A stretch of 64,000 bases of DNA from Moniliella sp. 'wahieum' (GCA_003971905.1 RSEE01000004.1:1240001-1304000), one strand, 5' to 3'. Positions 10,014 through 22,187 are shown, counted from the stretch's first letter. Notes: generated by a model not told the origin, from the sequence alone. Numbers and translations are program-made.

Positions 10014-13000
10014 TCAACCCTCTGCCGACCGCTCATTGGCCGGCCTGGAAGGCGTACGAGACGAAGCCACACTGGTGGGCGAATCCAAGATGGGCACTTG
10101 GCGGTACAGTGCAAACCCACGTTGGGCCTTCCGGGAAGGGGAGGCGTGGCGACCGATGCCGAGGAGGGATTGTCGCTCGTGCCAGTGGTCGGACTACCGT
10201 GCGGAGGCGAGTCGGATGTGGTCGGCGCCGTCATCGTGGGCTTGGACGCGGCGGGCGCTGGTCTCATCGTGATTGGGCGCGGGCGAAGTGGGCCCCGAGG
10301 GAGCCGGCGAAAGGTGTGCAGGACTGTGCGTCAAGGCGGATTCAGAATCAATGGCCGGGCTAAGCGAGTTGGTGCGGGCGGGGAGAGGATGACGGGACGG
10401 GACTGGGATTGGGACTGAGACGGAGGAAAGGAAGAAGAGTGAGAGCCGGGCCTCTCGTCGTCCCCCTCCATCTCGTCCTGTTCCATCTCGTCCTCCTCCA
10501 CCTCATCCTCCTCCACCTCGTCCTCCTCCATCTCGTCCTCCTCCATCTCGTCCTCCTCCTCCTCCTCATATCCCTTCTTTTGGCCCTGTTCATGTGCCTC
10601 GGGTGCCTCAGCGCCTCAGGCGTACTACTCCGTGCGGACGCGGAAGTCAATTCCGTTTCGGGGGTCCCAACGGGGCCACACGTGTCCCTTCCCCTTGTGC
10701 GTCCTCCTTGTGCTCCCCGTCCTGCTCCTGCTCCTTCTCCTTCTTCTGCTCTGGCTCCGGCTCCTGCTCTGGCTCTTGCTCCGGCTCCTGCTCGTGCTCC
10801 GGTTCGTGCTCCTGCTCGTGCTCCGGTTCGTGTTCCGGCTGTTGCTCCTCCTGTGACAAGAGGTTGTACGCGAGCATGAGTGGTCCAGACGAACGGCAAA
10901 GTGGTCGATATCGTGGGCCGCATCAGCACATTGCGTCAAGGCCGAGATGATGCCGCGCACCTCCTCGTTCCGCCCGCCGCCGACCAAGCGCGCACCGGCA
11001 TGGAAAAAGCCCGCGCGCATCAAGCCAGGGTCCACTTGGAGGTACCGCTGCGCAGCCATCGTTTGGGCCACCATCGAAATCCGCCCAGCCAGCTCGATCG
11101 CCGCGCGGCGGATGAGCGCACGCAGTTCGTCCGCCCGCTCGGTCTGGTCGGACGAAAGCGAGGTGGAGGGTAAGGCGGCTGCGGCTGTGGCGGTGGCGCT
11201 GGCGGTGGCGCTGGCTGGTGGTGGGAGCGCTTGAGGTGGCATTGGAGCTGGCCGTCGCACCGACCGCGGTCGTTCCCCCCGTGGGGGGCACAAACGTAAT
11301 GCCATGTTCGTTGACTACGCAGCTCAGCGCGATCCACGTTGCGGCATAGACCACCTCGATAAAGCACGCTTGGAACACGGTGGCCAAATCCCACGACGAA
11401 GGCCATGCGGGTGGGACGCCAACGGCGGCCAAGTGCGCCGCTTTCCAGCCATGGACCGCTGCGACGGCAGTTTCGAGCGCACTCAGCGCCACACCGCCCT
11501 TCATTGCGCGCGGCGACCAAATTGTCGTGTAGAGCCGACAGCGTAGCTCGGCCAGGTCCTGCACCGCACTGGCCCATGTCCCCCATCGCCGCACCGCAGG
11601 TAAATCCGTAGGAACTGGCGCGGGCGACGGAGCCGAGGCCAAGTCGGTCCATACTACCCCAGGCAGCGGCGGAGGGGACACCGTATAGTCTTCCCTTCGA
11701 ATCGCTGGTGTGGTCCGGAACATCAATCCGTCCACCGTGTCCACCAAGAGACAGTGCCACCAACACAACACGGCCGTTGCGTGCGGCGCCGAGCCAAGAC
11801 GGTCGACCACTTCGGCTTGGTGCACGCCCAGGGACCGCAAATGTTCAAGCGACGCCAAGAGAAACGTGCGGGTGTAGCCCTCGACGTGGGCAGTGACAAG
11901 CGCACGAGAGGCCGCCGTGCGCTCAGCGGCAATCCCTTTGCCATCCGGGATTGATAACCAAACTTTCGCGCGGGACCTCCAAGGTGCGCCAGGATCGCGT
12001 GCGCCATTGCGGCGTGTAAATGTGCATCAGCAAACACCCGCCGCATGCTCTGGCGTGGCGACCACCAAGGCACGACGCGTCAAACAGCGCCACCGTGCGC
12101 GCATGCAGCCAGTGCACAATCCGACTCGCCCCAGCCCGACGAAGACGGAACAGATCAGATTGGGCCGGAGTGGGCTCTTGCCCTTGTTCCTTCAGACGCG
12201 TATGCTCGCTTCGCAAAAACGTCGCACACTCTTGCGATCCGAGTCGAGCAGCGGCGCATCCGAAAACCGTGCGCCCCAGAGCAACACAATCGCCATCAAC
12301 GCATCCGCCTTGCCGTCGGAGCTCGAACAGAAAATGCGTTCAAGCTCGGCGCGGCTAAAGAGCGGCCAGTGGGGGTGAACGTTGGTGAAGAAACTGTCAA
12401 TCGCTGCATCGGCCACCTCGCGTTTCACCCGCGACGAAGAGAGCAGTGTGGCCAAGCCGGGTGACAAACGCGGAGATGAAGCACAAAGGTACCGCCGCTG
12501 CGACTTCGGGCCCCACCGTAGGCCACTCGGTCGCACCGGGCAGCTGGCCCGGTTGACTAGGCCCGTCAGGGAGCGGGGCCAATCGCCTGGGCCATTGTCA
12601 CTGTCCATTGTCGTGGTAAAGGCGGTGGGGGAAGGGATGTCAAACAGGTAGTCGATCAGTCGGTCAAAGCGACGCTTGGCTCCTCGTGCACCAGGTACTG
12701 CTGCGCAGCCGAGGGCCGAGGTGCGGACTGGAGACCAGCCGGCCGCGACTCCGCGTGTGCACAGGGGAATGGACTGGGCCACTGGGCAACGGCGAAGGGG
12801 ACGCAGAAGGCAGCGCACCGGGCTTGGCAGCAGGGGAAACCGGCAGCGCACCCGGCTTGGCAGTGGGGGAAACCGGTATCGCACCAGGTCTAGCAGTGGG
12901 GAAACCGGCATCGCGCCAGGTTTGGCAGCGGGGAAACCGGGACTGGGCCGCCCCTCGGCGGAGCTCGCAGGATTCCCGTCGCGCCCACGCGAGGTACTAC

Positions 13001-14355
13001 TGGACCGGGCTGGCTTGGAACGCTTGCTGAGGGTGCGGCGAGAGGCGGTAGTCTGGGTCACATAATGCAAACTGGAACGGGTGTGTGAGCACAATCCTTT
13101 AGTGGGGTCTCTCTCTCTCACTTTCAAGAATCAGGACATACGTGCACTCGATCCGGCGGACGGAACAGAGGGAACACTTGGCGTCCCCTGGCGTGCGGCA
13201 GCAGCGCACCTTGCGCTGACGACACGCATCGCACGCCGAGTTTTGCTTGCGTCCCGTCTGGCTCGGAACGGTCGAGTCGGGAACGGCGCTGCCCACGCGT
13301 CCGGTCGGGGGAGCAGGAGGCGGGGGCGGGGCACCGTAGGCTGGGCGCAGGCCCGAGGGAGGCGGAAGGTTGTACTCGCCTGCAACTGCTGCAGGAGAGG
13401 CGGCACGCGGCATGGGAGGGTAAGGCTCGGGATAGGGGACATAGTCGTGCTCGTATGAATCCCTGCCGTGCTCGTATGAATCCCTGCCGTGCTCGTATGA
13501 ATCTCTGCCGTGCTCGTATGAATCCCGGCCGCGATCATATGCCTCTCTGCTGTGCTCGTATGAATCCCGACCGCGATCATATGCCTCTCTGCTGTGCTCG
13601 TGACGGACAAGGGGCGGCGGCGCAGAGGGGCAGGGGGTAGTCATACTCGTACCCTTCGTACCGGTCGGGCGGCGGACGGTCGTCATACACCTCGTTGACG
13701 GAGCGCTTGCGAAGGTAGGCAGGGGGCCCAGAAGCATGGTTGGGCGGCGGGGGCCGTGGGGGGGGATAATAGGCGCGGTCGGGGCCGTCCCAGGGCGGAG
13801 GAGGGTAGCCGTAGCCATCGCGGCGACGGTCGTCCCAGGAGGGCGGGGGGAGGGAGCGGCAGAAGGGGGTAGGACAGGATAGTACTGCTGGAGCGGCTGG
13901 GGCTGGGGCTGGGACTGGGACTGGCGGGGTGCGGTGGCGGCGGCGGCGGAGGCTCGGAGTGGGAGGCGGCGGAGGAGGCGATGGCCATTGGCACGCCGGA
14001 GGCCGAGGCGAGAGGAGCTGCGCGAGCTGGCTCGGGGCCAGCGGGCGGAGGGCCGTCGGTGGGGTAGGAGGGGCGGTACGGATACGGAAGGCCCCACCTC
14101 TGGGGGAGGGGGCGGGCGGGAGGCGGGGTCGGGGTGGGGGGGATAGGCGGGGTGGTCCCAGCTGCGGTGGGGCGGGGGCCGGCGGGGTAGGGGGGCGGGC
14201 GGGGGCCGCTGGCGCTGACGCTGGCGCTGGGCAGCGGGAGGATCGGACCATGGCGGGGAGGGGACTAGACGCGCATGCGGTGGTGGTGGCGGTGGCGTGG
14301 TGGCGGTGGCGGCGGTGGCGGTGGCGGTGGCGGTGGCGGGGAGGGAAGGGAGCAT
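10014..14355 (-). CDS. Zn2Cys6 transcription factor with fungal MHR domain
   Basis: A fungal binuclear-cluster regulator. From the probable ATG at 14355 (MLPSLPATATA) it has a very proline-rich N-terminus, then DSYEHGR repeats (about 13440-13600), then the DNA-binding cluster CDACRQRKVRC ... CSLCSVRRIEC at about 13140-13240. A 115-base intron at 13027-13141 follows. The middle homology region is recognisable from FDRLIDYLFDIPSP (about 12650) and FFTNVHPHWPLFSRAELERI (about 12350) to ELRALIRRAAIELAGRISMV and DAAHDIDHFAVRL (about 10890). The tail is low-complexity: a Glu/Pro/His run (10740-10860), then a run of MEEDE units (10480-10560), then a Ser/Pro region ending VASSRTPSRPANERSAEG with TGA at 10014-10016. 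There are many frameshifts, and the last 900 bases are the least certain part: a stop near 10650 is possible. Target genes are unknown. Confidence 0.82.
10470..10570. repeat. acidic repeat tract in the transcription factor tail
   Basis: Repeats based on tcctcctccatctcg encode Glu/Asp-rich MEEDE and VEEDE units on the minus strand. The same DNA read in another frame would give an equally open Arg/Trp-rich run, so the choice rests on composition and flanks. Confidence 0.7.
13440..13600. repeat. 21-base in-frame repeats encoding DSYEHGR
   Basis: About seven units built on tgctcgtatgaatccctgcc lie in the transcription factor coding region, with two longer 33-base variants (EAYDRGRDSYE) at the 13530-13600 side. 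They are near-identical, so recent expansion is likely. Confidence 0.85.
14276..14342. repeat. GGTGGC microsatellite
   Basis: A run of ggtggc/ggcggt triplet-based repeats at the 5' end of the transcription factor coding region. It encodes an Ala-Thr alternating tract on the minus strand. Confidence 0.8.
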
Positions 14356-14527
14356 GGCGCCCACCGCATCCACGCGCCGCCGCCCGTCGCAGCGCTGGGG
14401 ACTGGGAGCAGTGCAGGCCTCGGCAGCAAGGGTGCGCCTGGAGACAAGCCGCACAGGCGGGGCACCGCGCTGCTCTTGGGGTGTCCCATGTCCTAGTCAC
14501 TATCACTCCCACCCATCCCCGAGCGAC

Positions 14528-14612
14528 GGCAGGACGGCTCTGGGCGGCTCTGAACAGCTCTGAACGGCTCTGACGGCTCTGAACGGCTCTGAACGGCTCA
14601 CGACGGCTCCCT
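14528..14612. repeat. ggctctgaac tandem array
   Basis: About seven imperfect copies of a 10-11 base unit (ggctctgaac, ggctctgac), immediately upstream of the transcription factor. Confidence 0.8.
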
Positions 14613-15830
14613 GCGCGCTGCCGCGCCTCCCGCGCCCCACCCCACTTGCGCTTCAGCAGCCCTGCGCCAAGCCCCATGAGGCACATGTCCCTTCCGGGCG
14701 TCAGCGTCGCTGGTCACTAGTCACTGGCTTCACTCGCTTGGCTGTGCTGCCCTCATCCTCACGCCAGTCACTGGCACTGGCTGGACGCCCGAAGCTAGAG
14801 TGTGATGCGACTGCGTCCGGCTGCGGCTGGGAGCAGCCAGGGTGTCGTTCTAGCCTGCGTGACACGCACATCCGATGGCGTCGGCGCGTCGAAGCAGCCG
14901 CCCAGGCTGGCACCCTTCGCCTTTCGCGTCACGTCTGAGTCTGAGATCGCAGCCGGAGAGCCGGCATCCCACTCTGAGATCTCATCGATCACCGCCATCC
15001 CACACGGCCAGCCAGCTTCCAGCTGGACGCTGGACCCCACCCAGCCCATCTGAACCCTCTGGACCCTTTGTCCCCTTCGGCTGCGACTCCCGCGGCCCTG
15101 CAACCTTGAACACACACTCAGGTACCGCGGGCCTACGTACAGTCACATGCATATCGAACACCGCGCAAGCTTCCAGCGCTCAGCCTCAACGGCACCGGTC
15201 CCGGACCCGCTCATCGCGCAGCTCGCACTCAACGTACTCATACTGAACCACCACTGAGTATACTGAACGTACTGCCCGCTGAACTTGGGGTCTCTCAGTC
15301 TGCAGGACTGAACACGTGTAATAACAGTGACCAGTGACGCTAGTGACGCTGACGATTGAATCACCACCAAAAGAAGCTTCAAGTGAAGCTTGAAGTCATC
15401 GTCATTGAATACATAGAACTGGTCACCAGCAGTTAGTTGGTACAGACACTTGATACTATGTCCTAGTTGGCGGTAACGGTTACCAAAGTACCCTGCCGCG
15501 AAGCGGGGAAACATTGCGCCGCCACACCGGCAGACCATTGTCGCCGTGCCACCCTTCCTCCCAGCCCTCAAGCCCCACGGTCTCACGCGTCACGCGCGCC
15601 CACGTGCTCACTTTCAACTCTGCTGAGGCTCAGCGCTCAGCTGAGCTTAGCTTCCACGCTGGGAGGCGCTGGGCCCTTCATCGATCTCATCGCAAGCCCC
15701 TTGGGAACGACCCCGAGCAAGCGCCACTGCGTGATTCCGGATGTATGATGCATGATGGGTGGCGAAGGATGGGCTTGCAGGCAAACCAGGGCAGAACGAT
15801 GACCGATGATCTCTACATTCTAATAGTTCT

Positions 15831-15887
15831 CTTCAAGCTTCAAGCTTCAAGCTTCAAGCTTCAAGCTTCAAGCTTCAAGCTTCAAGC
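15831..15887. repeat. CTTCAAG heptanucleotide array
   Basis: Eight uninterrupted copies of cttcaag. The unit contains AAGCTT at each junction and is its own near-palindrome. Single or paired copies recur in other intergenic regions. Confidence 0.95.
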
Positions 15888-17175
15888 TCCACTCTCCCCC
15901 ATCGCACCTTGCTTCTTGGGGGTTTGGGCCTTGTAGGCCTTTTAGGGTTTTTAGGCCTTAGGCGCTAGGTGCTCGGCATTCCTCAGGCCCTACTCCTTAG
16001 GACGTAGACCCTATGGTGCTTGTACTTTCCCATTTTCCTCAGACAGCCACTATGTACAAGGCCGAATCCCATCGCTTCGATCGGCGATCAATCGATCACG
16101 GATCATCGATCAGGATTCGCCGAGCACCGGTCCACCCGAACATCGCTTGGCGTGTTGGGACACTAGTGCGGTATGCCAAAGGCATAGCCAGACTTGGCGC
16201 TCCCAGCCACTTCAATCCAGCGGCTACCTCCGCTAGTTCCGCTCGGGCGGAAGTGTGGCTGGCCGACTGGCCTCCTTCTAGAAGCCCCGGCAGTCGTAGC
16301 TCTTGGTCTTCTCTCTTCCACTCCCTCCTCCTCCTCCCTCTCCGCACTCTCTACTATCGCTCACCAGCAATCAATCCCTATCGTCTATTGACCCCAGTTC
16401 TTGATTGCTGTCTCGCTTGGCATCGGATCCGGTCACATCAGGCGCTGGGCGCTGGGCGCTCCTTGGCGTTGACTTGCCTTGGGCTCTCGGCTGGGTTTCT
16501 GCACCCAGGGGCCAGGCGGCTACGATCGAGGGGCGGGTATACGGCGCCTGCGGCCCCGCCTGGGGCCGCACGCCGGGCGGGAATTTGGACAGGGGCTCCG
16601 ATCGCTACCGGTCGCAGCCGCTCGCGCGGATCGGACGCGGGCAGCCTCAGGCAGCAGCAGGAAGCAGGGCACACCACTGTGGCAACTGGCCAGACAGCAG
16701 CGCACACGCGCCAGCGCCCAGCCTACGCTGGGTACGTAGGGGAGGTTGAGTACTCTAGCCCACGCCCCAAGGCACGTGCCAATACCAGCTCACATATGCA
16801 TACTCACTTCTCGGGATCTCCGATCTCTGATCTCGACGTTGAACGTTTCAAGTCGCCACCCCATTTCAAATCGATCTGCCGGCGCCAACGCAGCCCTCGG
16901 TCGGTCCCATCCATCGCAATTGAATATGATTGAAATTAATTGGGAATTGCAACGTGGCGCGATTCGGACATATATGGCGGACTGAGGCGTTGCAAGTATA
17001 CCCAGTGATGCTTCAAGCTTCAGGAGGCCCAGGATGCCTGATGCCTGAGGGAGACCAGTCGAGAGATCGCTAAGATTCTCCATAATATCGAAGGGGAGAG
17101 AGATAGAACAGCAAGATAGGCAAGGATACGGCCTGTGCGTGGGTGCATATCGTGTCCGAAAACTTGCACCGGGGG

Positions 17176-17200
17176 TCAACGTTCAACGTTCAACGTTCAA
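17176..17200. repeat. GTTCAAC heptamer array
   Basis: Three to four copies of gttcaac in a row, in noncoding DNA. Confidence 0.85.
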
Positions 17201-20200
17201 CCCGGTCAACCTCTCTCCGACCTCCAACGTCTACTCACCACGTAAAACGGTCGCAAACGGTGTCCACGATGAGTAATGGCGGGGTGGGTTGTGGGGAGGG
17301 GGGCTCCCACAGCGAGTGCCTTTCTGCATCGGTTCTTGTTGCTCTTGGAAATGTCTATGACGATGGTCAGTGTGCATTTGCTATTGCTCCCGATCCGTAT
17401 GCTACGCGCCCTCTCCTTCGATCTGTATTATACAATTGCACATCGTGCCATACCGTCTTCGGTCGGGATCACATGGTATGTGTTAGCCGAGCTGGAAAGG
17501 CAAGAGAGAATATCAACAATGCCCAACAAAAGGGGAAGAAAATGAGGCACAACGATCTAGGAGCTCGCAACTATTGTTGGTCCAAACGTGGACCGTTGAC
17601 CTCTACGTTTTGATAAACCTCAAGAAGGTTTCTTCAACGTGTACAGAACGTGGTGAATGACAAGTGAACACATGGAACGTACTTGGCAATGGCTGTGGCA
17701 GTGGCCGCATCGGGGTCTTGGGAACAGCCGCCGCAATTGCTTCAATGACGGTGGTCAGCATATAATATGTACACACCGATACCACCCCCGTCCCTCCCGA
17801 CCCCAAAGTCCCTTCCCCCTTCACTAATCAACTCCTCTCGCGTATATTTCACGATGGGATACCAAGAGGAGGCGAGGTCAAACGCACCCTGCACGCTGGC
17901 GCGGAAGAAAGAGTCACACCCAACACGGGAAAACCTGGCGGCCTAACAGGCACAGCCGGAGGACAAACGAAGAAAGAAAGAGAAGGAACCACCAAGGTCC
18001 CTTCCCGGGCCCCATTCAGTAAGGAAGGGCCACAAGAGTCCTGCAAGCGCCCCTTGAGGTTGACTCGTAGCACTTCCCAACCCTTCGAGTTTTCTTCGGC
18101 TAAGTTGCCAGCCCACAGATGGAGCTCTAGGCGTGTGGGGAAGGCCTCGAACCTGGGCGAGAGATGGTTACCTGCGTCACTCTCGTAACCACGGGAAAGA
18201 AAGCCGTTGGAGTGACAAGAATCGCTTAAACGATGCCTCCGACTGCTGCAACGGAGAGGCTGTCACGGGCGGGCGCCGCCAGGGGGCCCGCCCTGGGGGT
18301 TTTTGGGGTACAATCCCTTAGGCGACAGTAGGTCGACTCACGGTAGTTTCGGGCTTAGGCTGGTTGGTGTGTCCGAGCGGAGCTAGGGACGAGGAGAAGC
18401 CTTTGGTGGGGCGGCTGCACGTGTGGCAAGGCTGCGTCTGCACCGGCTTGGGCCGTAGTAACATGTCTGAAGCCTCCGGGACTAGGGACGGGAGGAGGCA
18501 GAGGGGGACAAACACTGCCTCAACTGAGACTGGGAATGGACGCGACCAAAGGAGGGCTCGCGCGACTGGACTGACGAAAGGCTAGAGGACGAGGTCGGAG
18601 ATGTCGGACGCTAACAAGAGTAGGCTGCCTGTACTGGATCGATTGGCTGGAAAACGGGCAGGGGTCGGACAGGATAGGCGGGAAGGGACGAGAGTGGGGA
18701 CGAGAGATGACAAGAGATGACGAGAATGGAAGGTGGGGGAAAAGATCCCCATCAACCAGGGGTACAGGCAGGATCAAAGGGAAACGGATACAAGAGGGGG
18801 TGTAGAAAGGAAGACACGTCAAAAGCGGGGGTGGTCGCCGCAGGCGCGACCGAGAAAGGAAAAGGAAACGGGGACGGGGCGACAGACGTCGCCACGGCAC
18901 TGGAAGCTCGGTGGCCTTATTTAGGCCAGCCGACTTGGACTTGGGCGGGGGGCGACTATTGTCGCACGGAGCATGGCCCTTCGGGCCACGGTACTTAATT
19001 TAGCCAACCATCATCACACTTGGTTGGCCTGCGGTGCACGCTCTACTGGGCATGTGCGGAGCAGGCGGGCCTTAGCTTGGGTTGGACCATCTCATGTCCG
19101 CCGCAGCCCGTGACAGAGGCGGTGGAGTGGCTAACTGTTGTTTTATACGTCGGCACAGGCGGGATGCCCATTCGCAGGCTCTTGCACCCCCTCGTCTGGC
19201 TCCGCTCCCGGCTCGTCGGGTAATATGAATGGCTCAAAGACCACAACTGGTCGCGTCAGGGTCGATCAGCTCGGGTTGGCTCGAGGGAAGAGCAGAGGAG
19301 AGAGAGAGGAAGGCCGTGGGATGGTAGCATGGCATTGCCTAGGGATGCTCACCCATTGGGAGAACAGGCGTCCAAAGTGTGGGGGTCTTCAATCCGCCAA
19401 AAGGATGAAATACGAGATGGAGGTGGGATCCTGGGCAGCGTACTTGAGGGTCCATGTTACTGCAGATCTTGTGCGGGTACCAGGCTTTTGGGGGAGGCGG
19501 GAGACGATATCCAAGATATCTCATTGATGTGGCCTCAGAAATAAACGGGCCAGTGCAAAAAGAAGCAAGGGGATAAGACGAGGGTCGCCTAGTTGGCCAG
19601 CAGAGTATGAAACGCGCGACTGGTCGGGAGAGGAGGTGGGGATGGATGGGATGAAAAAGGGGATGGAAAAAACATGTGTTGCAGAGAGGGATGCGGTCAT
19701 GGCCGGGGAAAAGTGGCTTTGGTCGAAGGAGCCTGCGTTCCTATCATCCCCGGGCCGGGCAGATGTGAGGCATCCTGTGGAGTGAGGGCAAGGCTGGGAA
19801 GCAAATGCGAAGGGCGGAGTGACTGAAGAGGAGCAGAGGCGCGTAGTGGATGGGCAGGGATAGGTGATCACCAGCACTTCGTATAAACGCTGGATGCTTG
19901 AATCGACAGTCGCCACTGGTGCGGCTTATCTTATCTTATCCAGGAGCAAATGGCAATATTGCAACATGCCAGCATGTCACCCATGTCGTGCAGCATGCAT
20001 CATGCATCCGACATGATCGGTGATCATGCCGTCATTGATCATCGATCAGCGTGTTCACGCAAGGGGAGGCTAGGAAAACTAGGCCGTGCACGGGACGCTG
20101 AGCTCATGTGGCTGGGCCAGGGAAGGGCGTGGGGGCAGCGCCACACCAAACAAAAGCAAGCGAAGACACGACAAAACGGGCCTGTCTCGGAGGCTGGCGG

Positions 20201-20334
20201 AGGAGAAGCGTCTGCCCGATGGCTGTGCGCGCCTGGGTTGGCTGCGTTTTATAGCCCTCCCGCCGCCATGCCAGGCTCCTCCTCCCTCGCTCCCCCCTCC
20301 TCTCTGCTCCGCTCGTCTGCACCTGCTCCCCCCC

Positions 20335-21263
20335 ATGTCCGAGTCCCTGCCCCTCTCCCCCACCGCCACCGTCGTCCCGCGCCGCTGGAACCAGCGCGGC
20401 CATGCGGACCACGGCTGGCTCAAGTCCTTCCACACCTTTAGCTTTGCCGACTACTTTGACCCCCGCTTCATGGGCTTCAGCAACCTGCGTGTCATCAACG
20501 AAGATCGCATCGCACCCGGCACGGGCTTTCCCAACCACCCCCACGCCGGCGCTGAGATCGTAGGTCCGCTCTCCGTTCAGATGGGCCCTGTTTTGACCAT
20601 TCTTTCTTTCGCCCTTATCAAGTTCTCCATTGTTTTGGGCGGCGAGTTGACCCACAAGGATTCGATGGGCAACGTCGAGGTGCTGAAACAGGGCGATTTG
20701 CAATTTACCCACGCGGGGACCGCCCTGGCATCCGCCATTCCGAGTACAATGCCAACAAGACCGAAGAGTGCCATTTCCTCCAGAACTGGTACACGCCCGA
20801 CCAGACGGTCCGCCCAAATCCGACTGGACCGACCGACTGGTCACACTCATCAAGCCCTACTCTACTCTGACCAAGGAAGAGCAAGCGCGTACGGGGCTGC
20901 TGCCTGCCGGGGAAGCGATCCCAGCCCGCTCCTCCTCTCGTCACGCGTACCAGCACCCTCCACCCGGGCAAGACGGTGGCGCACCCGATCGGGCTGGACA
21001 CGGACGTTGCATCCAAGACTGGCAGAGCGGTGGCTCTATGTGCACGTTGCCTCCATGTCCGGGTACAAGGACCCTGATCTGGCCGCGTACCAGTACAAGA
21101 ACGAGGCCAGCTGGTGGTCAAGACGGCCAACGGTCCTGTCACACTTTCAGAGGGCGATGGCGCGTTCATCAAAAAGGCCCATGTGGGCGAGAAGATCGAG
21201 TTGGAGTCGACCGGTCAATCGCCCGCAGTGTTGGTCTTGTTTGGCCTGGCGGCTAAAGAGTAA
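20335..21263 (+). CDS. pirin family protein
   Basis: Cupin-fold pirin, an iron-binding protein implicated in transcription control or quercetinase activity. The start ATG at 20335 gives [20 protein letters not shown]. The N-terminal cupin shows [20 protein letters not shown], the metal-binding HPHAG pair, and [15 protein letters not shown] 63-base intron at 20560-20622 interrupts between AGAEI and FSIVLGG; since 63 is divisible by three, the ORF reads through it. The third ligand region is [19 protein letters not shown], and the C-terminus is [17 protein letters not shown] ... [19 protein letters not shown] ... [10 protein letters not shown]. About four frame changes follow the order 1, 3, 2, 1, 3, each the direction of one lost base. 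Length near 290 residues fits the family. Confidence 0.95.
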
Positions 21264-22187
21264 GCACCCCCTTGATTAGGTTCTTGCTTCCGCTGACGCA
21301 TTTCCATTACAAGCCTGATGTGAGCTGTATAACTTGCATTGCTCCTTGCTCCCTTCCTTCCTTGGGTTCTATTCCATCCATGTGCACCATTCCCTTCGTT
21401 CGACTTGCCCGGCTCTGGATCTTCGTCTGCGCCTTTGCCTTTGCTTTGCCACTGGCGGCTTTTTATGGACTCTCCGCTATCACTTGTAACAGCAGTCTAG
21501 CTGGAATCGATAATCCCCGTCCCGACCCAAGCCTGATTCAACTCGTTCCTTCCTACTATTGGTGTACCTTGGAAACAGTATGCCAGGTATGCCAGTGTTC
21601 TGCCAACTTCCAACACGCCTTGCTTCGAATCATTAGGAACACGTATTGCGCCATCCCATCGCCCACTTTTTCTCATCATTAGTAGCTTCCATGGCACGGA
21701 ATTTCGTATTAGTGGCAGAATGCGTTGCCGGTCATGCATGGCGGGCCCACTTCACAAGTAAAGTCGCCCTTCCTCTGGTCCATCCTCGATCGCCTCTCTT
21801 CACATCCAGGACAGCGTTACCGTTTACCTGGGATGGACACGCGTTTGCCCAATACCACAGAAACCACGCCAGCCAATATCGTCCTGCGTACTACTGGTAA
21901 CGACCGAGGCAACTAGAACAATGTGTTGGTGCAGATATCAGAACAAAGTGGGGGGGCAGGAACAGAAAATAGAATGTGGGGTGGGGTTGGGGGGAGGGGG
22001 GGGTGCAGGCAAGTACGATTCATCAAGCATCGCACTAGACTGGTCTCGTTACCAGATCCCGACGAGCGGGGAACGGGGCGGCCGGTCTCTTTGGTCGGCT
22101 GAATCAACTCCCGTACCGGCCGCGGAGCATACAGATCCAGGTATCATCCACCCTTCCTTTGCACTTTCTAGCGGCGGCGTCTGCACC
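21264..22187. other. intergenic, convergent 3' ends
   Basis: About 920 bases between the pirin stop and the raptor stop. It contains a G-rich patch at 21945-22010 (runs of G on the plus strand). No gene was recognised. Confidence 0.5.

Larger units (their letters stand above)
14356..20334. other. gene-poor 6-kb region with short repeats
   Basis: No conserved protein or RNA was recognised on either strand between the transcription factor start and pirin. It holds a decamer-like ggctctgaac tandem array (14530-14612), a CTTCAAG heptamer array (15831-15886), a TAGGCCT-rich patch (15925-15970), GATC-rich inverted sequence (16078-16115 and 20005-20048), a GTTCAAC array (17176-17200) and a GC hairpin (about 18265-18295). 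The longest ORF (16013-16933, 306 codons, plus) has no recognisable domain and is probably chance. Confidence 0.6.

Noticed and set aside
10331-10929. Arg/Trp-rich reading of the acidic repeat tract as the real frame
   Set aside because: It stays open only because the repeat unit has no stop in any frame; the acidic frame continues into a normal Ser/Pro-rich sequence with a plausible stop.
17600-18350. Spliceosomal RNA, RNase P, MRP or SRP RNA
   Set aside because: No conserved core elements could be found on either strand, so no name was assigned.
18520-18900. 126-codon minus-strand ORF
   Set aside because: Low-complexity Pro/Arg/Leu/Ser composition with no domain, as GC-rich noncoding DNA gives by chance.
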